Below, piece by piece: positions 30,018-38,700 of a stretch of DNA of 64,000 bases; the stretch's first letter is position 1; each line of letters opens with the position of its first letter. Below the pieces are notes generated by a model. It saw only the letters and a program-made list of their open reading frames with translations, searched no databases and was not told the DNA's origin. The DNA is from JAYEHL01 sp041653935 (GTDB lineage: Bacteria; Chloroflexota; Dehalococcoidia; E44-bin15): NCBI GenBank assembly GCA_041653935.1, contig JBAZEO010000003.1, forward strand, positions 1-64,000, read 5' to 3'. The position numbers and the translations under genes are program-made.

Positions 30018-30713
30018 TCAGTCGTCACTGTTTTCTTCGTCTTCTTCAGGATCGCTGTCTTCTTCGTCTTCTTCCGAGTCGCCGACGATATTGTGATAGT
30101 CTTTGCCAGCGCATGTTTCGCTGCAGAACCGTTCACCATCAGAAAACGCATGGGAGAAGGTTTCTTCTTCAAGGAGATCTCCGCAGACCGGACAGCAAGG
30201 TCGGCCTTCGTCGAACTTTTTGGCTTTCTCCCTGAGATCGGCATAAACTTCTTCATCGGCCGGCCGGCTTTCGAAAGGGATGGTCATACCACCTGTGCAG
30301 CCCAGGGCGATGAGAATAGGATCCGAGGTATCCCATTTCCATGTTTCGGCAATGGAGATCGCTGTTTCCACTGCTTCCACAAGACTTGTGAATTCACCGA
30401 ACTCGCCGGGATATCTTGCCACCAAGGCATTAGGATTGCAGTAATCTCTTCCGCCCTGAGCGATCTCAACAATGTTTCCCCCATCAGGCCAGTAGCACTG
30501 CCTGGTGACTACAAACTTGTTGGGATTCATCTGGACGACTTGGTAAGGGTCGTCAGCCTGGGATGGTATACCAGGCTGTTCGTCTTCTTCGATGGACTTA
30601 AAGAATGGGCATTGGTTGGGAGATTCAGAGTATTCGCAGCTTTCTTCGCACTCCGTTCCGAAGGAAACGCAGCCACGGCATTCGGCGTGGAAGTATAAAC
30701 CTCGCTCATCCAA
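30018..30713 (-). CDS. Hypothetical protein with zinc sites and acidic tail
   Basis: 231 residues. N-terminal CRGCVSFGTECEESCEYSESPNQC, C-terminal CCPVCGD..FCSETCAGKDYH (a zinc-finger-like pair), then an aspartate/glutamate tail. Unknown; the acidic tail might be a DNA mimic or solubility region. Confidence 0.75.
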   Translation of the reverse strand: MDERGLYFHAECRGCVSFGTECEESCEYSESPNQCPFFKSIEEDEQPGIPSQADDPYQVVQMNPNKFVVTRQCYWPDGGNIVEIAQGGRDYCNPNALVARYPGEFGEFTSLVEAVETAISIAETWKWDTSDPILIALGCTGGMTIPFESRPADEEVYADLREKAKKFDEGRPCCPVCGDLLEEETFSHAFSDGERFCSETCAGKDYHNIVGDSEEDEEDSDPEEDEENSDD

Positions 30714-30906
30714 AATCTATCCCCTTGAAGTTGTAGTTCCCACTCTTAACCGCTTCGTGCTCGGCACGCCTTGCTTCTTCGTAGCCAGGCTGTTTCGTCT
30801 CCTTCTTCTTGCAGTCCATACAGATCAGATCTTCGTTGAACATGGACATTATGTAAGATCGGCCTTCCTTGCCGCACCGCTGGCAGGTTCCAGTCCAGTC
30901 CCTCAT
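30706..30906 (-). CDS. Conserved small phage protein
   Basis: 66 residues. CQRCGKEGRSYIMSMFNEDLICMDCKKKE..GYEEARRAEHEAVKSGNYNFKGI is a pattern I recognise from many phage genomes (CxxC..S.FN.DLIC..C...E...P.Y..A...E...V..GNYNF.GI). Zinc binding is likely; its role is unassigned. Overlaps both neighbours. Confidence 0.8.
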   Translation of the reverse strand: MRDWTGTCQRCGKEGRSYIMSMFNEDLICMDCKKKETKQPGYEEARRAEHEAVKSGNYNFKGIDFG

Positions 30907-31163
30907 GTCTTTTCTACCCCCTCTATCTCAGGTAGTTCTGGAAGCATGGCCTTGAGGAAGTGGGCGTCCTCGACTTCGTATTTCTCAATGGACTGTCCGT
31001 CCGCGACGTACATTAGGCCACCCGAAATATTCCAGACCGTCATGAACATCAGTTCCGGCTTGCACTTGTAGCCGCAGCTTACCCGCCCATACCGGAACCC
31101 ATAGAACAAGTAGTGGCCTGGCTCCGTGGGAAACTCGGTGCTCCATTGCTCTTTTTCGCTCAA
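30903..31163 (-). CDS. Hypothetical protein
   Basis: 86 residues from a TTG start at 31163 that overlaps the upstream stop (TTGA) and follows AAAGGAGAAAAGGC. Beta-rich: FPTEPGHYLFYGFRYGRVSC..PELMFMTVWNISGGLMYV. Phage family of similar size with a PGHYxFYG pattern is known to me only as hypothetical. Confidence 0.7.
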   Translation of the reverse strand: MSEKEQWSTEFPTEPGHYLFYGFRYGRVSCGYKCKPELMFMTVWNISGGLMYVADGQSIEKYEVEDAHFLKAMLPELPEIEGVEKT

Positions 31164-31417
31164 GCCTTTTCTCCTTTCAGCTCTCGCACTTGTTCTTTGG
31201 GGACCACGAAGACTCCCAGCTTGGGTTTCCAAAATCCAGCCTTGGGGAAGTCGACAAGAAGATGAGTGGCCCCCGTGGCAGGCCTGATGAGATTGCCAGG
31301 GCTCACCGGCTCTCCGGCATGCACTACATTCACCTCGCCTATCGCCCAGATATCCGCTACGAACATTCCGTCGTGGCCGCAGAACTGAACGTACGCTCCC
31401 ATTGCTGGCTCACTCAT
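31160..31417 (-). CDS. Hypothetical beta-rich protein
   Basis: 85 residues: AYVQFCGHDGMFVADIWAIGEVNVVHAGEPVSPGN.. suggests a small barrel. Coupled to both neighbours. Unknown. Confidence 0.7.
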   Translation of the reverse strand: MSEPAMGAYVQFCGHDGMFVADIWAIGEVNVVHAGEPVSPGNLIRPATGATHLLVDFPKAGFWKPKLGVFVVPKEQVRELKGEKA

Positions 31418-31767
31418 ATACCCTCGCCTTCGTCAACCCCCGGGGGTGTACCTACCCAATCCGGACCCTTGATACACCACATGTGTACTTCGCCTTTGTG
31501 GGATCCAAGGCATAGAATGAACGTGTGGCCTTGTTCGCACCACATAGGGATTGCCAAGACATCCCCACGTACCATAGGAGAGGCTGTGTATCCATCGTTA
31601 CCGTTCAACTTCTGTGGATCTGCGTAGATGTGGACGTAGCATTCATGACACACAGGGCACTCTATGCTTTGAGTACCATCAAAAATGGTATCAGTCGAAA
31701 AAGTGACTATCCTGGGGTCACTCTGGCCGACGTCGTTCACGATAGCCGCTATGTCTTCTTTGTTCAT
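31414..31767 (-). CDS. Hypothetical protein
   Basis: 117 residues from ATG 31767 (overlap ATGA). CPVCHECYVHI is followed by MWCEQGHTFILCLGSHKG, a CxxC..C..C zinc-ribbon arrangement. Unknown. Confidence 0.75.
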   Translation of the reverse strand: MNKEDIAAIVNDVGQSDPRIVTFSTDTIFDGTQSIECPVCHECYVHIYADPQKLNGNDGYTASPMVRGDVLAIPMWCEQGHTFILCLGSHKGEVHMWCIKGPDWVGTPPGVDEGEGI

Positions 31768-32006
31768 ATCCCCTCCACCTCCTGGTCGTCCGTTTCGGGC
31801 CAACCGAAGGCTCTGAGCCCGGGCCTGGCCAGTACTCTCAGTTGGAGTTTATGCATGTCGTGACATGTTTCCTCTCGCTCCATGGGATGTAGTTTGGGGA
31901 GGGAGAGCAACTTGTTTGCCGCATCGGTCAAGGCATCCATTGCCGCTATCTCGTCTTCGGTGAAGCCGAGTGCCAGCAACGCCAAGTGTGTCTTTTCTGG
32001 TTTCAT
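31764..32006 (-). CDS. Small helical protein
   Basis: 80 residues: ALLALGFTEDEIAAMDAL has a UBA-like look (GFTEDEI..M) in a helical protein. Coupled to neighbours. Unknown. Confidence 0.7.
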   Translation of the reverse strand: MKPEKTHLALLALGFTEDEIAAMDALTDAANKLLSLPKLHPMEREETCHDMHKLQLRVLARPGLRAFGWPETDDQEVEGI

Positions 32007-32269
32007 ATCCCCGTCACCTCCTCGGCCTCATCCAGTAGCGCCCTGGCGTCTTCGATGAGGTTTTTGGTGTGGAGATCGTCGTACTCCTCGGGAAGGGCTT
32101 CGAGGAAACTTCGGAATCCCTCCTTCAGCTTCTTGAAGTAGGTGGAGTAGTGAATGGAAAGAATGGCGGCAAGGAAGGTTTTTCTGGCCTCCCTCTCTAC
32201 TGATGGCCCCTCGAGGATCGAATCACGGTATAGGTTCGAGAATTCAGCCTTCACGTCTGCGAGCTTCAT
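32003..32269 (-). CDS. Small helical protein
   Basis: 88 residues, all helix (AEFSNLYRDSILEG.., FKKLKEGFRSFLEALPEEYDD). Unknown; 4-base overlaps on both sides. Confidence 0.7.
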   Translation of the reverse strand: MKLADVKAEFSNLYRDSILEGPSVEREARKTFLAAILSIHYSTYFKKLKEGFRSFLEALPEEYDDLHTKNLIEDARALLDEAEEVTGI

Positions 32270-32592
32270 GGCCGTTCTCCATCCATGATCTGCTTCAGGG
32301 TGTACTCCCCGATCGGGAAGCTGCGATCTCTTTCGATTTTCAGCCCCATTGGGCCTTCGATGGACTGCAGCTCATCTATATTGAAGGGGCCTGCTTCATC
32401 GTTGTTATCGCCGAATAGCGATACGAAGCCGTTGAAGTTTCCAGAAACAGGTGTGAACTCACATGCATACCAAGTGGCAGAGCCCCAGGGGCAGAAGAAC
32501 TTGGCGATGACCTTTACGTCCTCGGGCTTCTTCTCGGATGTGTCACCTTGCTCAACGAAGGCGTCGAGGATCTCTTTCGTGAGTAGTTTCAT
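32266..32592 (-). CDS. DUF2958-like protein
   Basis: 108 residues: KLLTKEILDAF start, then VIAKFFCPWGSATWYACEFTPV..FNGFVSLFGDNNDEAGPFNIDELQSI..LKIERDRSF matches the DUF2958 layout. It is short, common in phages and plasmids, and of unknown function. Confidence 0.8.
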   Translation of the reverse strand: MKLLTKEILDAFVEQGDTSEKKPEDVKVIAKFFCPWGSATWYACEFTPVSGNFNGFVSLFGDNNDEAGPFNIDELQSIEGPMGLKIERDRSFPIGEYTLKQIMDGERP

Positions 32593-32876
32593 GCTTTCTC
32601 CGCTTCTGCCATCTTATTGGCCGTTTCAAGAATGAATTCATGCCATGCTTTATCGTCCCAGATACCGTGTTGGTCAACACAAAAACTCTGGGGGCTTGCC
32701 TTCCAGAACTCCTTCTTCATTTCCGACATCCAGAGAATGAACCCGGTCATGCATCCGCCTGGATAAGCTTCTGCGTCGTGCTTCATCATTTCTTCCGGCG
32801 TTCTGCCGTGAGCTTTTGCGTACGCGACGTACTTGGGATTGAAACCGGGGTGTTCGTCGATGATGATTGCATCCAC
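32589..32876 (-). CDS. Small hypothetical protein
   Basis: 95 residues, helical. PGFNPKYVAYAKAHGRTPEEMMKHDAEAYPGGCMTGFILWMS is a motif found in several phages (KYVAYAxAHGxxPxxMLxxDxxxxPGGxMxGFxxW). Function unknown. Confidence 0.75.
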   Translation of the reverse strand: MDAIIIDEHPGFNPKYVAYAKAHGRTPEEMMKHDAEAYPGGCMTGFILWMSEMKKEFWKASPQSFCVDQHGIWDDKAWHEFILETANKMAEAEKA

Positions 32877-32900
32877 CGCTTTTCTCCCTGTTTAATACGA

Positions 32901-32923
32901 GAAAGGGGCCTGGGTAGGCCCCC
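32901..32923 (-). terminator. Rho-independent terminator
   Basis: GGGGCC/GGCCCC hairpin followed by TTTCTCG on the minus strand. It separates the sliding-clamp gene from the next transcription unit. Confidence 0.75.
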
Positions 32924-32939
32924 TATCTCTGTGACAGAA

Positions 32940-34130
32940 CTACGGAAACACATCCACTCGAATAGGCATCACCAAGCATACTCGCTTGGGTACGCATACG
33001 ATATGCTGACGCAGATGCTCTTTGTTCGCCTGAAGAGTGATGACCGGTACCTCGAGATAATTGAACACTTTCTCGAGCAGTTTTGTTTCGAAGCCCACCT
33101 TGAAGGCTTGGTCCTTGGGGTAAGCAGCGGACAAAGTGACTGCAGTGATTGTTTTTTCTGCTTCAGGGAACTTGCTTTTATGGGTTATCATAGACAAAGT
33201 TCCGTCTGATGCTTCGATGGCTACTGACTTGGAAGTGCTGGAAAAGACGCTCACTACATCCTTTTTGAGAGAGATAGACGTCCCTTCATATTCATTGAAA
33301 AGCTGGTAGATAGAAGGGTATGGAGCATCGGTGATGAACGGAAGAGCTATTTTCCATGAGCCCGACTGGATCATCATGTACTGTGCGCTGATAGTGCCGT
33401 CCTCTGGGTTTCTGCAGAAAGCTTTGGAAACCAAAGCAAGCGGCCCTGAGTAACGCTTCAGAAACGACATCAGCTTCCACGGTGGGGAAGTGACAGTGAA
33501 GTCCTGCAGTGCTTCGTGATCGAAAAATCCGGCTATCTCCGGATAGTCTTCAAGAGCCAGGCAGTAACCGTCAGTTGCTACAGCTCTGATGCCTCCAAGG
33601 TTGGCAACAGGACTGATCTCTGCCGTCGATTTGTGGAAGTTGATGCCTCCAAGATTCGTTCTGTATGGATCTGTGGCCAGAAAGGGCTTCATCCTGTTGA
33701 AAAACCCAAGGATGCTTTCGGACGTCGTTGTGTACATGTCTTCAATGATGAGATCATGAATGTCAGGTTTGTCGCAGCATCTGATATGCTTGCTTGTCTG
33801 CGTCCTGACAGCGTTGATTAGGATCAACAAATAGGCATGCTTATCGTTGATTTTGTTGTATTCGATACTGACGTATGAATCGTTGCGAACAGTTGCCAAT
33901 GCAGTTTTCATGGCCCCTGCATCGACATACACTTCTTCGACTGGGGTGTCGTTTGGCAAAGGGCTTGGTGATACATTGAGCCACACCCTGGGATTCTGAA
34001 GCATGAACCCCTGTCTTGAGATACGCAAGGCATTCTTCCGCCCTGGATAGCTCGAGTATCTGTGAAGTCGCTCAGCCCCGATCCCGGCTACAGGGGCCAG
34101 TAGACCCTTCAAAATCGACGCCTGAAACAT
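32940..34130 (-). CDS. dnaN: DNA polymerase beta sliding clamp homologue
   Basis: 396 residues from ATG 34130 (GGAGGAACA). GGIRAVATDGYCLAL is the characteristic DnaN loop (RAVATDGHRLA) and CLVMPIR near the C-terminus matches the universal VVMPMR end. Length is close to the 366-380 of bacterial clamps. It encircles DNA as a dimer to tether the replicase. Placed alone in a terminator-bounded unit, so expression is separate from the flanking small genes. Confidence 0.85.
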   Translation of the reverse strand: MFQASILKGLLAPVAGIGAERLHRYSSYPGRKNALRISRQGFMLQNPRVWLNVSPSPLPNDTPVEEVYVDAGAMKTALATVRNDSYVSIEYNKINDKHAYLLILINAVRTQTSKHIRCCDKPDIHDLIIEDMYTTTSESILGFFNRMKPFLATDPYRTNLGGINFHKSTAEISPVANLGGIRAVATDGYCLALEDYPEIAGFFDHEALQDFTVTSPPWKLMSFLKRYSGPLALVSKAFCRNPEDGTISAQYMMIQSGSWKIALPFITDAPYPSIYQLFNEYEGTSISLKKDVVSVFSSTSKSVAIEASDGTLSMITHKSKFPEAEKTITAVTLSAAYPKDQAFKVGFETKLLEKVFNYLEVPVITLQANKEHLRQHIVCVPKRVCLVMPIRVDVFP

Positions 34131-34152
34131 TGTTCCTCCGTTGCAATGATAT

Positions 34153-34175
34153 GAGAAAGGGGCCATACAGGCCCC
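34153..34175 (-). terminator. Rho-independent terminator
   Basis: GGGGCC/GGCCCC hairpin followed on the minus strand by TTTCTC; lies after the 34181 gene and before the clamp gene. Confidence 0.8.
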
Positions 34176-34180
34176 GTTCT

Positions 34181-34447
34181 TCAGTTGGAATCTTCCAGCA
34201 GAGCCTGGGCCCTGGCCATCCTGGCGTTCACCCGCTCGATCTCCCTTTCGACCTGCTTTACTATGAACTGGGCAGCAGTCTTTTGATCGTCGCAGATAGC
34301 CTGGTTGTATTGGTAGCTACGTTTGGCCATCCTAAAGGGGTTCATATTCAATCTGAAGTTGACTACCCAAACGGACAGCTCGGTCTCCCTTACAACCTCG
34401 AGAGGGCGGATCTCGATCTTCTTGGCATCGGCAAGGTATTTTGTCAC
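34181..34447 (-). CDS. Small hypothetical protein
   Basis: 88 residues: a beta hairpin WVVNFRLNMNPFRMAK, then a long charged helix (KQVEREIERVNARMARAQALLE). Unknown. Confidence 0.7.
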   Translation of the reverse strand: MTKYLADAKKIEIRPLEVVRETELSVWVVNFRLNMNPFRMAKRSYQYNQAICDDQKTAAQFIVKQVEREIERVNARMARAQALLEDSN

Positions 34448-34448
34448 G

Positions 34449-34925
34449 CTACACCTCCACTTCGCCGTCGAAGGGACTGCCGTAGACGTGCTTCAAGATT
34501 CGAAGCTTCTTCTCTGGCGACATGGCGCCGATGTCTCCGTGGCCCAGATCTTCATCGATGTTCTCGGCCATGTATTCAAAGGCTTTATCGAGAGCTTCTT
34601 CCCGTGTCTGGCCCAGGAACACCCGGTATCCGTCATCAGGACCGTTGCCTGCATCAGGATCGTCGATGACGATACAGTGCAGCTTGGCCTTGATGTCCGT
34701 GGGCCCGATGTCGTCCGAGTTGTCTTCTACTCCTGCCTCTTGACAGTTGTTGAAGTAGTAGCTAATGGCTAAGTCCGGATTCTCGGGAATGGGAACGCCT
34801 GGAAAAGCATCATCCCATTCTCTGACCACGTAATCGTAGATCTTGGCATTTACGCCTTGCTCTGTGGCTGATATGTAGGTATCCGTCCCATGCTTGTGGG
34901 ACACGGTGCCGGTGAAGATTTTCAT
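34449..34925 (-). CDS. Hypothetical protein
   Basis: 158 residues. IFTGTVSHKHGTDTYISATEQGVNAKIYDYVVREWDD resembles a phage family with KHGTD..VS.T...A.. of unknown role; acidic second half. One base from the next gene. Confidence 0.75.
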   Translation of the reverse strand: MKIFTGTVSHKHGTDTYISATEQGVNAKIYDYVVREWDDAFPGVPIPENPDLAISYYFNNCQEAGVEDNSDDIGPTDIKAKLHCIVIDDPDAGNGPDDGYRVFLGQTREEALDKAFEYMAENIDEDLGHGDIGAMSPEKKLRILKHVYGSPFDGEVEV

Positions 34926-34934
34926 ACGTTCCTT

Positions 34935-35282
34935 TCAGCTCTCGAGATCTATGTAAAGGCAGCAGCCCAGAGAGCGCACCTCCTCGATCCAGGCGTCAGC
35001 TTCCTCGGTCCATTGTTCTTCGTCACCGAGGCAGCGCTCGATTTCATCCGCCATCCTTTCGGCGGTGACCAGCGTTCTGCTGTTGTCGCCGAAAGAGAAT
35101 TTTATATCGCCGCCAAAAAAGTCTTCTGCCATCCCGGGCCAGAAAGATTCGGCTGTCTCAAAAAGGTCGTTGGCTCCGATGAAGAAAGCGTGGTTCATCG
35201 TCAAGTCGAGACCGATTTCCGCTGCATCTTTGACGATGTTGTTCCGGTCAATGCTCATCTGCAAGAAGTTGTGGTTTATCAT
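34935..35282 (-). CDS. Hypothetical protein
   Basis: 115 residues, acidic: SRTLVTAERMADEIERCLGDEEQW and CCLYIDLES. No family known. Preceded by GGAGAAG. Confidence 0.7.
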   Translation of the reverse strand: MINHNFLQMSIDRNNIVKDAAEIGLDLTMNHAFFIGANDLFETAESFWPGMAEDFFGGDIKFSFGDNSRTLVTAERMADEIERCLGDEEQWTEEADAWIEEVRSLGCCLYIDLES

Positions 35283-35292
35283 TTCTTCTCCT

Positions 35293-35646
35293 TCATGACG
35301 TCACTGTGACGTCTGAGTTCCACTCCTCGACTGAAAGCTCAGTTTCCCCGGAAAGAAGACCTACGTCATAAAGATGCTCAGCGGCTGCAATAAGCAGGTC
35401 TTCAATCTTCTGTCGTGGATCCGGAAGGTCCTTGGCTTCGCTGACATCGTACTCCACCGTGATGGTGAGCACGGCTTTCATTGGATTCTTCCAGTCCGGG
35501 GAATTGCCGGAGGCTCCGCATTCTTCGCATTTGAAGCTGTCGTATGAGGTCACCATCTCCTTTTGCTGTGTAACCGGATCCCATACGGCAGTTGCATCAA
35601 AGAACAGCTTCGTAGAGCCGCAACCAGGGCATACTGGTGTTTTCAT
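35293..35646 (-). CDS. Zinc-ribbon protein
   Basis: 117 residues. N-terminal CPGCGSTKL..SFKCEECGASG ribbon like those in small transcription-type factors, then an acidic beta-rich half (VLTITVEYDV). Possibly nucleic-acid binding. Overlaps the upstream stop. Confidence 0.75.
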   Translation of the reverse strand: MKTPVCPGCGSTKLFFDATAVWDPVTQQKEMVTSYDSFKCEECGASGNSPDWKNPMKAVLTITVEYDVSEAKDLPDPRQKIEDLLIAAAEHLYDVGLLSGETELSVEEWNSDVTVTS

Positions 35647-36092
35647 ATTTGGTCTCCAACCTGGTATTCGATACCGTCATGGGTCCGGAAGACAGGAGCA
35701 AAGGAGAAGTTGTTGCTGGTTTTGATGGAGTAGGTGTCGTTGAATCCTATCTTGTAGTAATGCTCGTTTACTCCTATCTGGTCGCCTATGCTCTGGCCGT
35801 AGCTTGTCTTCCTCTCGGTTACCACAACGATTAGTTTTACCTTTTCAATGAAAACTATCCACCGAGGGTTTATCTTCATCGTTGTGGACTTGGGCGGGGA
35901 GAGGGTAACCAAGTAGAACATGGGTTCATTGCCCCACGCCCTGCCATCCTTATGAATGCTCTTGGCGTAATACTCCCGGTAGGCACCCCCCATGCCTCCG
36001 CCATGCGTAACGGCGATCTTGTAGGCGGTCAACTCACGGCTACTCACCAGCTCCACTGGAGATGACTCGATCCCTATGACATGATGTTTCAT
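35643..36092 (-). CDS. Hypothetical protein
   Basis: 149 residues, beta-rich and basic (MKINPRWIVFIEKVKLIVVVTERK). Contains GGGMGGAYREYYAKSI. No family recognised. Confidence 0.7.
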   Translation of the reverse strand: MKHHVIGIESSPVELVSSRELTAYKIAVTHGGGMGGAYREYYAKSIHKDGRAWGNEPMFYLVTLSPPKSTTMKINPRWIVFIEKVKLIVVVTERKTSYGQSIGDQIGVNEHYYKIGFNDTYSIKTSNNFSFAPVFRTHDGIEYQVGDQI

Positions 36093-36436
36093 TGGTCTCC
36101 TTCAGAGTACCTTTGATGGATCTTCATGGCCACCGGACAGCTCTTACGGAGTTCGTTGGCGTGCTTGCCATCGTATGACTTCAGTATCGACTCAACGGCG
36201 TAGTAGACCTGCTTTGCTTCCCAAAGCTCAGGCCATGTTACCGTGGCGAAAGCCCAGTCACAGTCTTCTTCGAGCCAGCATGCCCCAGCGAATGGAGTGA
36301 ATGTTGGAAACCTGCGTTCGATCTCCAGCATCCGCTCCGCAGACAGCCGGTAACCGCCATGGCCGGCAGTGGAAACACTGATGATCCCAGGAGCCTTAGT
36401 CTCCTGCTGCTGCGATGGGCCCCACGGGGTGTGCAT
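36089..36436 (-). CDS. DUF7007-like phage protein
   Basis: 115 residues. PWGPSQQQETKAPGIISVSTAGHGGYRLSAERMLEIERRFP is the DUF7007 signature (APGIxxVSTxxHGGxxLS), followed by WLEEDCDWAFATVTWP. Common in phages and plasmids; function unknown. Confidence 0.8.
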   Translation of the reverse strand: MHTPWGPSQQQETKAPGIISVSTAGHGGYRLSAERMLEIERRFPTFTPFAGACWLEEDCDWAFATVTWPELWEAKQVYYAVESILKSYDGKHANELRKSCPVAMKIHQRYSEGDQ

Positions 36437-36680
36437 GATCCTCCATTTCCTTGGCTTTGCTTTCGCAAGCTTTCAGTGCGTCGGGAAAATCGTTGAAGCT
36501 TCCATCAACACCACAGAGGAACGCCAACTGATAAACCATCAGCCGAATGGCCGGGTCCTGGCGCATTGCCGTCATACCGCCAGGCATCATATCGAGCAGG
36601 TGTTTGTGAATTACGTCGGCGACGGCTATGGGGTTGCATGCCCCTGCGGAGATGTCGATGGCGTCCTGGAAGCGGTTCAT
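36396..36680 (-). CDS. Conserved small phage protein
   Basis: 94 residues. FQDAIDISAGACNPIAVADVIHKHL..DPAIRLMVYQLAFLCGV is a recurrent phage pattern. Overlaps the DUF7007 gene by 41 bases, an unusually long overlap for this operon. Confidence 0.75.
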   Translation of the reverse strand: MNRFQDAIDISAGACNPIAVADVIHKHLLDMMPGGMTAMRQDPAIRLMVYQLAFLCGVDGSFNDFPDALKACESKAKEMEDHAHPVGPIAAAGD

Positions 36681-36847
36681 TTCCCCGCCACCGTCAGGAT
36701 AGCATCGACTATCACTTCCGCTTTTTCGCGTGTACGAGTACGCGCCACTTCCCGGGGCTCATGGAAATCGTCTCCTTCGATGCAGTCGCCATTTTTGTCT
36801 AGTCCTTCGATGTGCAACCACACCTTGTAGTGAGTGACTTTGCTCAT
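36677..36847 (-). CDS. 56-residue protein
   Basis: ATG 36847 overlaps the upstream stop and its own stop overlaps the next ATG. HYKVWLHIEGLDKNGDCIEGDDFHEPREVAR, a strand-helix mini-domain (IExxDxxxxxxxD) of the type frequent in phages. Below usual ORF cut-offs. Confidence 0.65.
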   Translation of the reverse strand: MSKVTHYKVWLHIEGLDKNGDCIEGDDFHEPREVARTRTREKAEVIVDAILTVAGK

Positions 36848-37152
36848 TTCGGTCCTTTCTCGATCGGAAGCCAGCCGCCCAGCTTTTCAGCTACGGCGTT
36901 AAGGATCTCGACCCACTGCTCCTCTGTTTTCATGGGATGAGCGACCAGTTCGTCAATCACCACTTCCCACTCAACGCCTTCTTCGCCGTAAACAGTGTTC
37001 TGCGCGAGGAAGCATGCCATCTGGTAACTTACGCACTGCAGCTTGTCCTCCCGGTCGATCTCTTCTGTTGACCAAGCCTGAGGATCGTCTATGTGCTCCT
37101 GGGCGTAGTTGCAGGCTTTAGCCATAAACAAGACAAGGTCTTCGGGCTTCAT
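36844..37152 (-). CDS. Hypothetical protein
   Basis: 102 residues, helical (LVLFMAKACNYAQEHID.., CVSYQMACFLAQNTVYG..ELVAHPMKTEEQW). Unknown; coupled to neighbours. Confidence 0.7.
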   Translation of the reverse strand: MKPEDLVLFMAKACNYAQEHIDDPQAWSTEEIDREDKLQCVSYQMACFLAQNTVYGEEGVEWEVVIDELVAHPMKTEEQWVEILNAVAEKLGGWLPIEKGPK

Positions 37153-37361
37153 GAGTCACCCCCTTCGTCGTCTTCAGGTTTGTAGTCAGGATCTTTATTC
37201 TCCTCAATGAAGTCCCAGGCTCTGGTACGCATTACATCTTCGCAGTCCCCGGGATCTGCCCCCTCGAGTTCGTTGGAGAGAAAGACGGCAACGGCAGCTC
37301 CCTTGTTCCTGATGGAGTCAAGAGCTGCCCTTTCCTCTGGAGTGAAGAAGCTGTCAGGCAT
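37149..37361 (-). CDS. Small hypothetical protein
   Basis: 70 residues from ATG 37361. FFTPEERAALDSIRNKGAAVAVFLSNEL resembles the 38700 gene (HFLSPEERSVLQAIRSRGGCVVVLSPEE), so the two are paralogues. The tail is acidic. Unknown. Confidence 0.7.
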   Translation of the reverse strand: MPDSFFTPEERAALDSIRNKGAAVAVFLSNELEGADPGDCEDVMRTRAWDFIEENKDPDYKPEDDEGGDS

Positions 37362-37638
37362 GGTCCCTCCTTGTGCATCGAGGAGAGAATCGCCTTTCGA
37401 GTTTGCCGGTACCGCGGTCGAGGCAGTTCCTGATGCCGTAGATGTCATGGGCGAAATCAAAAGACGGGAAGTTCTTCAGCCGCTCGAGATCCAAAGGAAC
37501 AGTTGCATGAACGGCTGACAGATCCATCTCGAGTTCGAGCGGATCAATATCACGTAGCTCAAGCCTTGCTCTTCTGATGATGGCGTCCATCCAGCCCCGC
37601 TCGGCCACTGTAAGGGTTGCGAATTCAACAGGCATCAT
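37354..37638 (-). CDS. Small hypothetical protein
   Basis: 94 residues: LTVAERGWMDAIIRRARLELRDIDPLELEMDLSAVHAT.. fits a helix-strand pattern known in other phages. Overlaps both neighbours. Confidence 0.65.
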   Translation of the reverse strand: MMPVEFATLTVAERGWMDAIIRRARLELRDIDPLELEMDLSAVHATVPLDLERLKNFPSFDFAHDIYGIRNCLDRGTGKLERRFSPRCTRRDHA

Positions 37639-37973
37639 TCACCTTTTCCTGAGGCTTGGTCCTCTATTTGAGCTTTGACCCACTCGGCATAGCCGCGCTG
37701 AGTATTGCCAGCCGCGACTTCCTGCTGCCAATCCGAAGCAGGAAAGTCAGGATGATCCTGCCACGGCTCGAGGTCGAAGGTGACGTATTCTTGGATATCG
37801 GCGTCGGAGACTAGTTTCTCGAAACCGATCCACATGGGAAGAGTTACCTTTTCGTCTCCGGCCTTGATGTCGTCGATATCAACGAGCCTGAGGTCGACGT
37901 GGCTGGGCGAAAAAAGTTCGGCTACTCCGCCTTTTACTACTACCAACCCTATTGCTGGAATCTGGGGCATTTG
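37635..37973 (-). CDS. Hypothetical protein
   Basis: 112 residues from ATG 37973, inside the end of the upstream gene (25-base overlap). PAIGLVVVKGGVAELFSPSHVDLRLVDIDD is a pattern also found in phages (VVVxGGVAxxxxPxHVxVxxxDxDN), suggesting a small alpha/beta protein. Confidence 0.7.
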   Translation of the reverse strand, partial: QMPQIPAIGLVVVKGGVAELFSPSHVDLRLVDIDDIKAGDEKVTLPMWIGFEKLVSDADIQEYVTFDLEPWQDHPDFPASDWQQEVAAGNTQRGYAEWVKAQIEDQASGKGE

Positions 37974-38260
37974 GGGCTTCCTTTCTGGTTGCAACCAAGG
38001 TCTGGTATCAGCATCAGAGTGTCGTTGGAAAACAAGTCGCACTCAAACCCTGGCAGGCCTTCATCATGTGTCCAAGTGTGCTCTTCTATGCCCGGGCGGT
38101 ATGCATTCCCGTGTACCTTGGCTCGCCCTTGGGATAGGCAGTTAAGGATGAGCTTCTGCGTTTCTTGCTCTGAAGGATCATTCCTCAACTGCTCTACTTC
38201 TTCGTCAGTGAGCGAAAGAGTCACCCCGAGGCGCATCCATAGCTCTTGGAGGCTCATCAT
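37949..38260 (-). CDS. Hypothetical protein
   Basis: 103 residues. LGVTLSLTDEEVEQLRND.., and GFECDLFSNDTLMLIPD near the end. Resembles phage proteins with RLGxxLxxxxxE. Unknown. Confidence 0.7.
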   Translation of the reverse strand: MMSLQELWMRLGVTLSLTDEEVEQLRNDPSEQETQKLILNCLSQGRAKVHGNAYRPGIEEHTWTHDEGLPGFECDLFSNDTLMLIPDLGCNQKGSPKCPRFQQ

Positions 38261-38700
38261 TCCACCTTCACTACTTGTTCTTTGCCCAGATGCCCCAGTA
38301 CGGCCTTCACGATATCAATTGTTCCGGAGTCTCCGGTCTGCTGTGTTATGAAGCGTACCTGGCTGCTGGAGCTGCTGTTGTTGACATTGGAAGCCATGTG
38401 GCTGGCAACGTCATGTACCGTGTCGTCGAGAAGGTCTGTGTTCATCACTCCAGCCTCATCCAAGAGAGACATGATGGATGCGTCCCTTTGTTCAGCCTGG
38501 AAATCCCTGACACAGTCGCAGGGATTGAGTGACACCGGGAAATGGCCTTCATTACGGATCTCTATTGTCAGGCCCTCGCTTACCCACTGGACAAGTTTGA
38601 CCCTCATGAAGTCGCATTCCAAGGCAGACCATAACATTAGCTTCGTAACGTCGACGACCCGACCGCACATGGGGCAGATAGCTATGATCCATCGGTTCAT
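38257..38700 (-). CDS. Hypothetical protein
   Basis: 147 residues. CPMCGRVVDVTKLMLWSALECDF.. and CDCVRDF may bind zinc. A low-complexity NNSSSSSQ segment lies near residue 108. Unknown. Confidence 0.7.
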   Translation of the reverse strand: MNRWIIAICPMCGRVVDVTKLMLWSALECDFMRVKLVQWVSEGLTIEIRNEGHFPVSLNPCDCVRDFQAEQRDASIMSLLDEAGVMNTDLLDDTVHDVASHMASNVNNSSSSSQVRFITQQTGDSGTIDIVKAVLGHLGKEQVVKVE